DNA of 14,598 nucleotides. It comes from DATLWR01 sp035576205 (GTDB lineage Bacteria > Pseudomonadota > Zetaproteobacteria > Mariprofundales > Mariprofundaceae). How positions within the stretch are numbered: position 1 is the stretch's first letter; every line of letters starts with the position of its first letter. A model generated the notes under the pieces. It was not told where the DNA came from, did not search any database, and saw only the letters and a list, made by a program, of their open reading frames with translations. The DNA lies in NCBI GenBank assembly GCA_035576205.1, contig DATLWR010000150.1, positions 1-14,598 on the forward strand, read 5' to 3'. A program made the position numbers and the translations under genes. Positions 5,628 to 14,598 of the stretch are shown here, one piece after another.

Positions 5628-7004
5628 TCAGTTAGCCGCTGCCGACGACTCGGCATGGAGGTTCCTGGCAAGCAGGCCGTATTCGGTCGGATCGACCGGC
5701 ACCTTAATTCTGACGCGATGGCCGCTGCCCGGCGCCTCGGCAACTTCGTCGCCCGACCTCGCATCCCACAGCCGCTCGACGGTGAAGGTGCGGTTGCCGC
5801 TTGGGGCCACCAGTTCGACGGAATCGCCGACACCGAACTTGTTCTTCACATCGATCTCGGCGAGTTGATTGGTGGCGTCATAACCGGTCACTTCGCCGAC
5901 GAAACGCTGGCTGAACAGCTGCGATGAGCCGTGCAGGTAGTTCTGGTGTTCGGCGGTGTGGTGGCGCTGGTAGAAGCCGTCCGTGTAGCCGCGGTTGGCC
6001 AAGGCATCGAGTTTGCCGAGCAGCGATACATCGAACGGGCGTCCGGCCACGGCATCGTCGATCGCCTGGCGGTAAACCTGTGCGGTGCGCGCCACATAGT
6101 AGTGCGACTTGGTGCGTCCCTCGATCTTCAGCGAGTCGACACCGATCTTCACAAGCCGCTCGACGTGCTCGACGGCGCGTAGATCCTTGGAGTTCATGAT
6201 GTAGGTACCGTGCTCGTCCTCGAACACCGGCAGCAGTTCGTTGGGCCGATTCTCCTCGGCCAGCAGGTAGACGTTGTCGGCCAGCGGATGCCGCTCGAGG
6301 TTGCCGCAATCCGAGAACGGTTCGGCACGCAGCGCATTCAGATCGGTGATCGGGATGATGTCGCCGGTGGCGTTTTCTTCGGCCCCGGTCATGTCGTATT
6401 TCCAGCGGCAGGTGTTGGTGCAGGTCCCCTGATTCGCGTCGCGGTGGTTGAAGTAGCCGGACAACAGACAGCGGCCGGAGTAGGCGATGCAGAGTGCACC
6501 GTGTACGAACACCTCGAGCTCCATATCCGGGCACTGCTGGCGGATCTCCTCCACCTCATCCAGAGAAAGCTCGCGCGACAGGATGATGCGGCTGATCCCC
6601 ACCGACTGCCAGAATTTCACCGCCGCCCAGTTCATCGTGTTGGCCTGCACGGAGAGGTGGATCGGCATCTCCGGCCACTTTTCGCGCACCATCATGATCA
6701 GCCCGGGATCGGCCATGATCAGCGCGTCGGGGCGCATCTCGATGATCGCCTGCATGTCGCGCAGGTAGGTCTTCACCTTGTTGTTGTGCGGCAAGAGGTT
6801 GCTGGCAACGTAAAATTTCTTGCCCTGCGCATGCGCCTCGTCGATACCGGTCTTCAGGTTCTCCAGCAGGAAATCGTTGTTGCGCACGCGCAAGCTGTAG
6901 CGTGGCTGGCCCGCATAGACGGCATCGGCGCCAAAGGCATAGGCGTAGCGCATGTTGCGGATGGTGCCGGCCGGCGCCAGCAGTTCGACGTAACGCCTCG
7001 TCAT
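5628..7004 (-). CDS. trhP: U32-family tRNA U34 5-hydroxylation protein TrhP (YegQ)
   Basis: A 458-residue U32-family protein close in length to E. coli YegQ/TrhP (about 453) and clearly shorter than RlhA (YdcP). TrhP works in prephenate-dependent hydroxylation of uridine 34 in tRNAs, on the route to 5-carboxymethoxyuridine. It starts YVELLAPAGTIRNMRYAYAFGADAVYAG, the family N-terminus. The U32 signature is at residues 164-182 (EVFVHGALCIAYSGRCLLS), followed by GTCTNTCRWKY. Cys172, Cys179, Cys195 and Cys199 are the probable iron-sulfur ligands known for the family. The start overlaps the stop of the M48 gene in an ATGA, so the two are translationally coupled, though no functional link between them is known to me. 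The 3' end faces the luxR-type gene with about 50 bp between stops and no clear terminator. Confidence 0.93.
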   Translation of the reverse strand: MTRRYVELLAPAGTIRNMRYAYAFGADAVYAGQPRYSLRVRNNDFLLENLKTGIDEAHAQGKKFYVASNLLPHNNKVKTYLRDMQAIIEMRPDALIMADPGLIMMVREKWPEMPIHLSVQANTMNWAAVKFWQSVGISRIILSRELSLDEVEEIRQQCPDMELEVFVHGALCIAYSGRCLLSGYFNHRDANQGTCTNTCRWKYDMTGAEENATGDIIPITDLNALRAEPFSDCGNLERHPLADNVYLLAEENRPNELLPVFEDEHGTYIMNSKDLRAVEHVERLVKIGVDSLKIEGRTKSHYYVARTAQVYRQAIDDAVAGRPFDVSLLGKLDALANRGYTDGFYQRHHTAEHQNYLHGSSQLFSQRFVGEVTGYDATNQLAEIDVKNKFGVGDSVELVAPSGNRTFTVERLWDARSGDEVAEAPGSGHRVRIKVPVDPTEYGLLARNLHAESSAAAN

Positions 7005-8254
7005 TGCAGAGCCTCCAGATGCGCAATGCGCACCGGCGCCGGCGGATGCGAATCGTGCCAGGCCGAATAGAGCGGATCGGGGGTGAGGGTCGCCGCATTG
7101 TCCTCGTACATCTTCACCAGCGCCGAAATCAGCTTTTCAGCATCTGCATGTGCCGCCGCATAGGCATCGGCCTCGAACTCGTGCCGGCGCGAGAACCAGC
7201 TGGAGATCGGACCTGCCCAGAACAGGAAGACCGGCATCACCAGCATGAACAGCAGCAGGGCGATGTGATTCGAGCCTTCGGAAACACCCAGCCCCTGATA
7301 GAACCACGCCTGCTGCATCAGCCAGCCGAGAGCCGCGAAGCCGGCCAGCGACATCGCCGTCATGATGATGAGCCGCTTCTTCACATGGCCATGGCGGAAA
7401 TGGCCCAGCTCATGGGCCAGCACCGCCTCCGCCTCGTCGACCTGCAGCGTGTTGATCAGCGTGTCGAAGAAAACGATACGCTTGGCGTTGCCGAGCCCGG
7501 TGAAATAGGCGTTGCCGTGCGCCGAGCGCTTCGAACCGTCCATCACGAACAGCCCCTTGCTGGTAAAACCGCAGCGAGCCAGCAGCGCCTCGATGCGGCT
7601 TCTGAACTCGCCCTCTTCCAGCGGCGTGAACTTGTTGAACAGCGGTGCGATAAAGGTCGGGAAGGCCCAGATCATGAACAGGCTGAAGGCGGTCCACACC
7701 AGCCAGGCGTAGAGCCACCACAATGACCCCATCCCCTGCATCAGCCAGAGGATCACGAAGGCAAGCGGCCCGCCGATGGCGAGCATCAGCCCGAGCTGCT
7801 TGAACAAATCGCTGACGTAGAGGCCGGGCGTCATCTTGTTGAAACCGAAACGCGCCTCCACCCCGAAGGTTTTCCACAGATCGAACGGCATCTCCAGCAG
7901 CTGGCCGATGACGAAGAAGCCGAGCATTACGGCGACCCCGGTCGCGAGCCCGCCGAAGCCGAAGCCGCGCACCATCTGGTCGAGCCACTCCAGTCCGCCG
8001 CCCAGCGTCCAGATGATCAGCAGCGCCACGCCCCACAGCCCGGCCCAGCGATCGACGAACAGCTTCGCCAGCGTGTAGTCGGCCGCCTTCTGGTGGGCTT
8101 CCAGCGAAATAACGCCGGCAAAACGCTGCGGCACCGCCCCGCGATGTGCACGCACATGCCGGGCATGACGCGCAGCGAGCCAGTAATCGGTGGCGGTGGC
8201 CAGCACCACGAAGGCGATAAATACGAGGCTGAATGTCTGCATGCGGCGCATCAT
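7001..8254 (-). CDS. M48-family membrane zinc metalloprotease (Ste24-like)
   Basis: A membrane protease of about 417 residues of the M48 family, with an N-terminal M48_N-type membrane domain. The catalytic zinc motif HELGH lies at about residues 281-285 (VLAHELGHFRHGHVKKRL), and the third ligand is the Glu in RRHEFEADAYAA about 75 residues later. NAYFTGLGNAKRIVFFDTL before the motif is typical of Ste24/HtpX-type enzymes. Several hydrophobic segments are visible (N-terminal FSLVFIAFVVLAT, about 75-90, 105-120, 155-200 and two after HELGH). In bacteria such proteins are linked to membrane-protein quality control; the substrate is unknown. The start is uncertain: GTG at 8263 and ATGs at 8254, 8251 and 8242 are all in frame, none with a strong ribosome site; homologues often begin near MQTFSLVF (8242). 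It overlaps trhP by 4 bp. Confidence 0.88.
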   Translation of the reverse strand: MMRRMQTFSLVFIAFVVLATATDYWLAARHARHVRAHRGAVPQRFAGVISLEAHQKAADYTLAKLFVDRWAGLWGVALLIIWTLGGGLEWLDQMVRGFGFGGLATGVAVMLGFFVIGQLLEMPFDLWKTFGVEARFGFNKMTPGLYVSDLFKQLGLMLAIGGPLAFVILWLMQGMGSLWWLYAWLVWTAFSLFMIWAFPTFIAPLFNKFTPLEEGEFRSRIEALLARCGFTSKGLFVMDGSKRSAHGNAYFTGLGNAKRIVFFDTLINTLQVDEAEAVLAHELGHFRHGHVKKRLIIMTAMSLAGFAALGWLMQQAWFYQGLGVSEGSNHIALLLFMLVMPVFLFWAGPISSWFSRRHEFEADAYAAAHADAEKLISALVKMYEDNAATLTPDPLYSAWHDSHPPAPVRIAHLEALQ

Positions 8255-8283
8255 ACTGCCCACAGGTTAAAAAATCCCAAAAG

Positions 8284-8292
8284 TGCTAGCAT
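8284..8292 (+). promoter_or_regulatory. Candidate extended -10 for ygiQ
   Basis: TGCTAGCAT fits an extended -10 (TG-N-TAGCAT) in the short divergent gap between the M48 gene and ygiQ. The -35 position 17 bp upstream (AGGTTA, 8264-8269) is weak. The predicted start falls on or next to the ygiQ ATG at 8299, so the transcript would be nearly leaderless, or the true start codon is further in. Confidence 0.35.
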
Positions 8293-8298
8293 TCGGCC

Positions 8299-10421
<2,123 letters not shown>

Positions 10422-10425
<4 letters not shown>

Positions 10426-11651
10426 GCGCGACTCCCGGCGGTAGCCCGCTTCTCGAGCAGCACGCCGATGCCGGCCAGCAGCGCGAAACCGCCGCCGGCC
10501 AGGAAGGTTGCCGCAGCACCTACCCGATCCCACAACAGGCCGGCGATCAGGCTGGCCAGGATCAGCGCGATGCCGGCCACCAGGTTGAAGATGCCGAAGG
10601 CGGTGCCGCGCAAACGGGATGGCGCGGTATCGGCGACCAGTGCGGAGAGCAGCCCCTGTGTGAGCCCCATGTGCAGTCCCCACAGCGCCGCACCGGCCAG
10701 CACCAGCCAGGGTCCTGCGGCCACGGCCAGCAACAGGTCGGCCGCGGCCAGCACCACCATACCGGCCACCAGCAACAGGCGCCGGTCGATGCGGTCGGCC
10801 GCCTTGCCGGCCGGGTAGGAGGCGGCGGCGAAGGCCGCACTCATCACCACCATCACCAGCGGCACATAGAGAAGCGGCATGCCGGCGTCGTTGGCACGCA
10901 ACACCAGGAACGCCTCGGAGAAGCGGGCCAGCGTGAAGACGAAGCCGAGCAGCACCACCAGCCAGAAGACCGGCGGCAGCCGGCGTGCCTGCCGCCACTG
11001 CAGTTGCCGGCCGTTCGAACTTGCCGCGACCTGCTCCGGCTCGCGCACGGCGACGGCCAGGATCAGCACGGCGATCACGGCAGGTACGACGCCGATCCAC
11101 AGCACGGCGGTGATGTTGTCGGCAAGCAGCGCCATGCCGGCCAGCGCCAAGAGCGGCCCGAGCACCGCACCCACCGAGTCCATCGCCTGCCTGAGGCCGT
11201 AGGCAGCGCCCCGCTGTGCCTTCGGCGTCAGGTCGGCGATCAGCGCGTCGCGCGGCGCACCGCGGATGCCCTTGCCAACCCGGTCGGCAAAGCGGGCGGC
11301 GAAGACGGTGGCGATGGAGCCGGCGAGCGGAAACAGTGGCTTGGTCAGCGCCGAGAGGCCGTAACCGGCCAGCAGCAGAAACTTCCGCTTTCGCAGCCAG
11401 TCGCTGAGCGCACCGGAGAAGACCTTGGCGATGGCGGCGGTCGCCTCGGCGATACCCTCGACGATGCCGATCGTCGTCATGCTCGCGCCCAGCACCGTGG
11501 CCATGAACAGCGGCAACAGGCTGTGAATCAGCTCGGAGGAGACATCCATGAACAGGGAAACGAAGCCGAGCGCCCAGATGCCCGGCGGCAACTTGGCCAG
11601 TGCCGGGGTTTGCGGCGGCACTTCGGACGCGGATCGGGGCGAACGGCTCAC
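10422..11651 (-). CDS. MFS transporter, substrate unknown
   Basis: A 409-residue, strongly hydrophobic protein with about 11-12 membrane segments, the usual size of a major facilitator superfamily carrier in the inner membrane. The first helix begins LGFVSLFMDVSSELIHSLLPLFM. A motif A-like loop GALSDWLRKRK lies between helices 2 and 3, and ARFADRVGKGIRGAPRDALIAD follows at about 120-141, a signature seen in a subset of MFS proteins of unassigned substrate. The matching loop in the second half is AGKAADRIDRRLLL. A central soluble linker (AVREPEQVAASSNGRQLQWRQ) separates the halves. The start is a GTG at 11651 with only a weak ACAGGG upstream; no better ATG lies nearby. It is downstream of the cytochrome gene but behind a terminator, so it is probably transcribed separately. 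Efflux is a reasonable guess; nothing identifies the substrate. Confidence 0.88.
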
Positions 11652-11691
11652 CCCTGTGGTCTAACGGAGGCGGGCGGCCGCGGCAAGGTGC

Positions 11692-11721
11692 AAAAAAATG
11701 GCGGCCGGTTGCCCGGCCGCC
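11692..11721 (-). terminator. Rho-independent terminator after the cytochrome b gene
   Basis: On the minus strand the arms GGCGGCCGG and CCGGCCGCC (9 bp, perfect) close a GCAA loop, and the stem is followed by an A and seven T residues. It begins about 18 nt after the cytochrome stop codon, the classic arrangement. There is no T-run on the plus-strand side, so it acts for minus-strand transcripts only. Confidence 0.9.
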
Positions 11722-11739
11722 TTCCCTGCAAAGGAACCT

Positions 11740-12375
11740 TTATTCGACCGGTTTCGCCTTGCGGCCGGTGATCATGGCGCGCACCAGATTCTCGCGGTGC
11801 AGCAGGCTGGAGACCGCCACGCCGGTCAGGTGCAGCACGATCAGGAGCAGCATGAAGTTGACGCTGCCCTCGTGCAGCTCTTCCCAGAACTCGTCCTCTT
11901 CGCCGCCTCCCTTGCGGCCCTCGTGCTCCTCGTACTCCCAGCCGTCGGCCTGGGCAGTCGCCACCAGACCGATTTGAGGGGCCGCAGCCAGCGGACCCTT
12001 GCCCTCGACGCCGTAGGCCATCAGGCCCGTCCAGCTCACCACGAACAGCGTGGCCAGCAAAGCGATCACCATCAGGCCGCCGGCCGGGTTATGGCCGAGA
12101 TAGTGCTTCGGCCGGCTGGTCAGCAACCCTTTCAGGTAGGCGATGACCTCGCCGGGCGAGTAGATGAAGTCGGAAAAGCGGGCGTGCCGGCTGCCGACGA
12201 ATCCCCACAGCAACCGAAAAGCGAGCAGGCCGAGAATCACGTAGCCGGCCCAGGCGTGCAGCGATTCCGTTTCGCCCTCGCCGCTGATGTAGGCGAAGAC
12301 GAACAGTGCCACCAGTCCCCAGTGGAACAGGCGGACACCGATATCCCAGACCTTGATGGTTGCTCCGTTCTGCAT
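11740..12375 (-). CDS. Cytochrome b561/hydrogenase-type diheme membrane protein
   Basis: A 211-residue membrane protein of the bacterial cytochrome b561 / Ni,Fe-hydrogenase b-type group. These proteins carry two hemes b across the inner membrane and pass electrons between quinones and a partner redox protein. It starts MQNGATIKVWDIGVRLFHWGL, the typical cytoplasmic strand leading to the first helix with heme-ligand candidate His18. Other candidates are His40, His168 and His182. Four hydrophobic segments are visible (about 18-31, 42-60, 100-121, 172-191). A Glu/Gly-rich loop at about 145-168 (EYEEHEGRKGGGEEDEFWEE) is unusually acidic. I chose ATG 12375 over the longer in-frame start at 12468 because AAGGAGG precedes it and homologues start here. 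The usual cytochrome c or hydrogenase partner is absent nearby, so the electron partner is unknown. A terminator follows. Confidence 0.88.
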   Translation of the reverse strand: MQNGATIKVWDIGVRLFHWGLVALFVFAYISGEGETESLHAWAGYVILGLLAFRLLWGFVGSRHARFSDFIYSPGEVIAYLKGLLTSRPKHYLGHNPAGGLMVIALLATLFVVSWTGLMAYGVEGKGPLAAAPQIGLVATAQADGWEYEEHEGRKGGGEEDEFWEELHEGSVNFMLLLIVLHLTGVAVSSLLHRENLVRAMITGRKAKPVE

Positions 12376-12399
12376 GTCATCCTCCTTGCTCGGGATGAC
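12376..12399 (-). promoter_or_regulatory. Hairpin overlapping the cytochrome b ribosome site
   Basis: On the mRNA strand GTCATCC and GGATGAC (7 bp, perfect) enclose the 10-nt loop CGAGCAAGGA, immediately followed by the ATG. The Shine-Dalgarno AAGGAGG is split between the loop and the 3' arm, so folding would partly hide it. AAGGA in an apical loop over a ribosome site resembles a CsrA/RsmA target (ANGGA). Regulation by folding or by CsrA is inference. Confidence 0.45.
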
Positions 12400-12441
12400 G
12401 GCATCATGCGGGGAGCGGCTGAAGTGAAACTGAACAGGAAA

Positions 12442-12577
12442 GGCGCTCTGAAAACATTGGAGCGCCACGGCCTATGGATGGGCCGTCAAATCAGGCTTGC
12501 GCCTGATTTGTGAGTAAGGGCAAAACCACGCTTTTGCCCTTGCGTATAAGGAATAAGTGCAAGGACGCGCTTATTCC
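12442..12577. repeat. Array of five adjacent perfect inverted repeats (possible structured RNA)
   Basis: Five different inverted repeats follow one another with almost no spacing. Arms are 12442-12448/12460-12466 (GGCGCTC), 12467-12472/12481-12486 (ACGGCC), 12487-12496/12501-12510 (CAAATCAGGC), 12516-12525/12532-12541 (AAGGGCAAAA) and 12550-12557/12570-12577 (GGAATAAG). The last can extend inward by two pairs plus one G-U. The third has a GCAA tetraloop on the minus strand. On the plus strand the second and fifth loops contain ATGGAT and AAGGAC (ANGGA). None has a following T-run, so they are not plain terminators. The array lies in the 211-bp gap between apaG and the cytochrome gene; no reading frame of note was seen there. 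Confidence 0.7.
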
Positions 12578-12586
12578 ATCAATCAA

Positions 12587-12970
12587 TCAGTTGAGCGAGC
12601 CAGGCACAGCCAGCGTGAAGGCGGGAATGGCCGCCTCGAAGACGGTACCGTCATTGGCACGCATGGTGTAGCTGCCCTCCATGTAACCGACGCGAGTCTG
12701 CAGCTCGCAGAAGCTGCTGTACTCGTGCTCGTCGCCCGGCTGGATGACCGGCTGCTCGCCGACCACGCCGTCGCCGACCACCTCCTCGACCTGGCCGTTG
12801 GCGTCGGTGATGATCCAGTGACGGCTGAGCAGTTGCGCCGCGACGCTGCCCGCATTGTGGATACCGATGGTGTAGACGAAGACGTAGCGCCCCTTCTCCG
12901 GCTCGGAGTGCTCGGGAACATATTCGGGCTCGGCGGTAACCTCGATGTCGTACTTGCTACTATCCAGCAT
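12587..12970 (-). CDS. apaG: ApaG (DUF525) protein
   Basis: A 127-residue ApaG-family protein, near the 125 residues of the E. coli protein. The family has a fibronectin-III-like beta fold; mutants in enterobacteria affect Co2+ resistance and Mg2+ flux, but the molecular function is not settled. Matching blocks are GRYVFVYTIGIHNAGSVAAQLLSRHWIITDANG, VVGDGVVGEQPVIQPGDEHEYSS and GYMEGSYTMRANDG, then FEAAIPAFTLAVP. The start has GGAGG at a good distance and lies 12 bp after the helicase stop, so the two are probably co-transcribed. The usual E. coli neighbours (ksgA, apaH) are not next to it here. The stop is followed at once by the inverted-repeat array. Confidence 0.95.
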   Translation of the reverse strand: MLDSSKYDIEVTAEPEYVPEHSEPEKGRYVFVYTIGIHNAGSVAAQLLSRHWIITDANGQVEEVVGDGVVGEQPVIQPGDEHEYSSFCELQTRVGYMEGSYTMRANDGTVFEAAIPAFTLAVPGSLN

Positions 12971-12982
12971 CGTTACCTCCGT

Positions 12983-14598
12983 TTACTTGCGCTTCGGCCC
13001 CTTGCCCGCCAGGGCCGGCTTGCGTCCCTTCGCATCACCCTTGCCCTTGGCGCGTCCGGCAGGCTTGCCCTTCGGTGCGCCCCGGCCGGCTGCTTCCTTG
13101 CCGTGGCCGCCCTTGCCTCCAGCAAACTTGCCGCTGCGGGCCGGCCGCTCGCCGCCACCGGCAACCTTCGTCAGGTTCAGCTGCTGGCCGGCCACCCAGA
13201 CGTTGCGAAGCTTCTGGAAGATCGGCTTCGGCATCGCTTCCGGCAGGTCGACCGTCGAGAAATCCGGGAAGATCTCAATGTGGCCGATGAACTCCGAATC
13301 GATGCCGGCCTCGTTGGCGATCGCGCCGACGATGTTGCCGGGCTTGGCGCCGTGCATCGAGCCGACCTCCAGACGATAACGCTCCATGCCCTCGCGTGGC
13401 TTGGTCAACCGTACGTCGCTCGCGGGATTGCGGCTCGGGCGACGCTCGCCCCGCCCTGCCACCGGCGTGTCGCCGAAATCGTGCGCCTTGCGCTGTTTCC
13501 CTTCCGGCCTGCCGCCCTCCGGACGCTCGGCCCGCGGTGCGCGCTCCGGCGCACGCGGCTTCGGCTCGGTCTTCACCAAGAGCGGCGTATCGCCCTGCGC
13601 CATGCGGGCCAGGGCCGCGGCCACCTCGATGGCCGGCACGTTGTGCTCCTGGGTGTACTCCTCGACGATCTGGCTGAACAGTTGCATGTCCTCGGCGGCC
13701 AGCGTGTCGGTGATGCGCTGTTTGAAATCGTTGATGCGGCGGTCGTTGATCGCCTGCGTGGTCGGCATCTCCAGCAGCTCGACCTTCTGGCGGGTGGCCC
13801 GCTCGATGGCGAAGAGCATGTTCTTCTCACGCGGCGTGACGAACAGGATGGCATCGCCGGTGCGGCCGGCGCGGCCGGTGCGGCCGATACGGTGCACATA
13901 GGATTCGGTGTCGAGCGGGATGTCGAAGTTGATCACGTGGGTGATGCGCTCCACGTCGAGGCCGCGTGCCGCCACGTCGGTGGCAACGATGACATCAAGC
14001 TTGCCCTTCTTCAGCAGGTCGATGATGCGCTCGCGCTGTTTCTGCTGGATGTCGCCGCTCAGCGCCTGCGCGGCAAAGCCGTGCGCCTGCAGCTTCTCGG
14101 CCACCTCGACGGTGGTGGTGCGGGTGCGCACGAAGATGATCATGGCGTCGAACGGCTCGAACTCCATGATACGGGTCAGCGCATCCATCTTGTGCTGCCA
14201 GTTCACCATCCAGTAGCGCTGGCGGATCGTCTCGACGGTCGAGGTCTTCGCCTTGATGGTGACCAGCTCCGGATCGTTCAGGTGCTGCTCGGCGATCTTG
14301 CGGATCACCGGCGGCATGGTGGCGGAGAAGAGTGCGATCTGCCGGCTCTCCGGCGTCTGCTCCAGAATCCACTGCACGTCGTCGATGAAGCCCATGCGCA
14401 GCATCTCGTCGGCCTCGTCGAGCACCAGCGACTGCAGGTTGTCGAGGTTCAGCGTGCCGCGACGCATGTGGTCCATCACGCGACCCGGTGTACCGACGAC
14501 AACGTGCACGCCGCGCGCCAGCTGCTTGAGCTGGATCTCATAGCTCTGGCCGCCGTAGACCGGCAGCACGTTGAAGCCCTTCATGTGGCTAGCGTACT
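12983..14598 (-). CDS. deaD: DEAD-box RNA helicase, DeaD/CsdA-like (N-terminus outside window)
   Basis: The frame is open to the right edge; the visible ATG at 14584-14582 is internal, since YASH precedes MKGF in frame and matches the family. Q motif and motif I lie outside. Visible, counted from that Met: TPGR (32-35), DEAD (56-59), SAT (87-89), ATDVAARGLD (201-210) and HRIGRTGRAGR (231-241). After the helicase core come a charged Pro/Arg linker, then a DbpA-type RNA-binding domain (about 405-475, YRLEVGSMHGAKPGNIVGAIANEAGI to LRNVWVAGQQLNL) and a Lys/Gly-rich basic tail. This layout fits DeaD/CsdA, which unwinds RNA in cold adaptation, ribosome assembly and mRNA decay; DbpA is shorter and lacks the long linker. 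The stop lies 12 bp before apaG. Its promoter is outside the window. Confidence 0.93.
   Translation of the reverse strand, partial: YASHMKGFNVLPVYGGQSYEIQLKQLARGVHVVVGTPGRVMDHMRRGTLNLDNLQSLVLDEADEMLRMGFIDDVQWILEQTPESRQIALFSATMPPVIRKIAEQHLNDPELVTIKAKTSTVETIRQRYWMVNWQHKMDALTRIMEFEPFDAMIIFVRTRTTTVEVAEKLQAHGFAAQALSGDIQQKQRERIIDLLKKGKLDVIVATDVAARGLDVERITHVINFDIPLDTESYVHRIGRTGRAGRTGDAILFVTPREKNMLFAIERATRQKVELLEMPTTQAINDRRINDFKQRITDTLAAEDMQLFSQIVEEYTQEHNVPAIEVAAALARMAQGDTPLLVKTEPKPRAPERAPRAERPEGGRPEGKQRKAHDFGDTPVAGRGERRPSRNPASDVRLTKPREGMERYRLEVGSMHGAKPGNIVGAIANEAGIDSEFIGHIEIFPDFSTVDLPEAMPKPIFQKLRNVWVAGQQLNLTKVAGGGERPARSGKFAGGKGGHGKEAAGRGAPKGKPAGRAKGKGDAKGRKPALAGKGPKRK

Noticed and set aside
5637..5655. 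Inverted repeat TGCCGA-CGAC-TCGGCA as a terminator for the luxR-type gene
   Set aside because: It lies inside the 3' end of trhP, has no following T-run on the plus strand, and is probably chance in coding sequence.
12376..12468. Extension of the cytochrome b frame to an upstream start at 12468
   Set aside because: The extra 31 residues do not match the family, and a strong AAGGAGG marks the ATG at 12375; the extension would also run into the hairpin array.
14582..14584. ATG near the right edge as the true start of the helicase
   Set aside because: The frame continues upstream with YASH, matching the family sequence before MKGF, and motif I must lie further upstream.

Overview
The window looks like a GC-rich (roughly 60% by eye) gammaproteobacterial chromosome. 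The flanking genes (trhP/yegQ, ygiQ, apaG, a deaD-type helicase with a DbpA-like RNA-binding domain) are gammaproteobacterial housekeeping genes. I could not assign a genus.

Region 1 (1-4726, minus strand) is the first part of a contractile, phage-tail-like operon. In order of transcription it encodes a 785-residue tail sheath, a gp19-type tail tube protein, a T4 gp26-like baseplate hub assembly chaperone with two CxxC pairs, and a long Pro/Ala-rich, probably disordered protein that runs off the left edge. Spacings are tight (12 bp, 15 bp, then an ATGA overlap), so this is one transcription unit. Sheath start and end signatures and gene order fit an extracellular contractile injection system (eCIS) or tailocin better than a prophage. 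Spike, baseplate wedges, AAA+ ATPase and effectors would lie beyond position 1. The sheath carries an extra ~250-residue insertion made of two diverged repeats, encoded by DNA of lower GC.

Region 2 (4727-5139) is the control region between the sheath operon and a divergent short LuxR/GerE-type regulator (5140-5577). It holds a perfect TGTGA-N6-TCACA palindrome of the CRP family, an AT-rich -10-like stretch and a small dyad. The LuxR-type protein may regulate the injection operon, with catabolite or redox input through a CRP/FNR-family protein; this is inference.

Region 3 (5628-11651) is housekeeping: trhP (tRNA U34 hydroxylation) overlapping an upstream M48 membrane metalloprotease gene on the minus strand, a divergent ygiQ radical-SAM gene, and a convergent MFS transporter gene whose stop codon shares a CTAG with that of ygiQ.

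Region 4 (11690-14598, minus strand) contains a DEAD-box helicase (DeaD/CsdA-like, N-terminus outside the window), apaG, and a diheme cytochrome b561-type membrane protein ending at a clear intrinsic terminator. Between apaG and the cytochrome gene is a ~210-bp non-coding stretch with five back-to-back perfect inverted repeats and a sixth hairpin overlapping the cytochrome Shine-Dalgarno. This is the most unusual non-coding structure in the window. I saw no tRNA, rRNA, CRISPR array, insertion sequence, integrase or att-like duplication.
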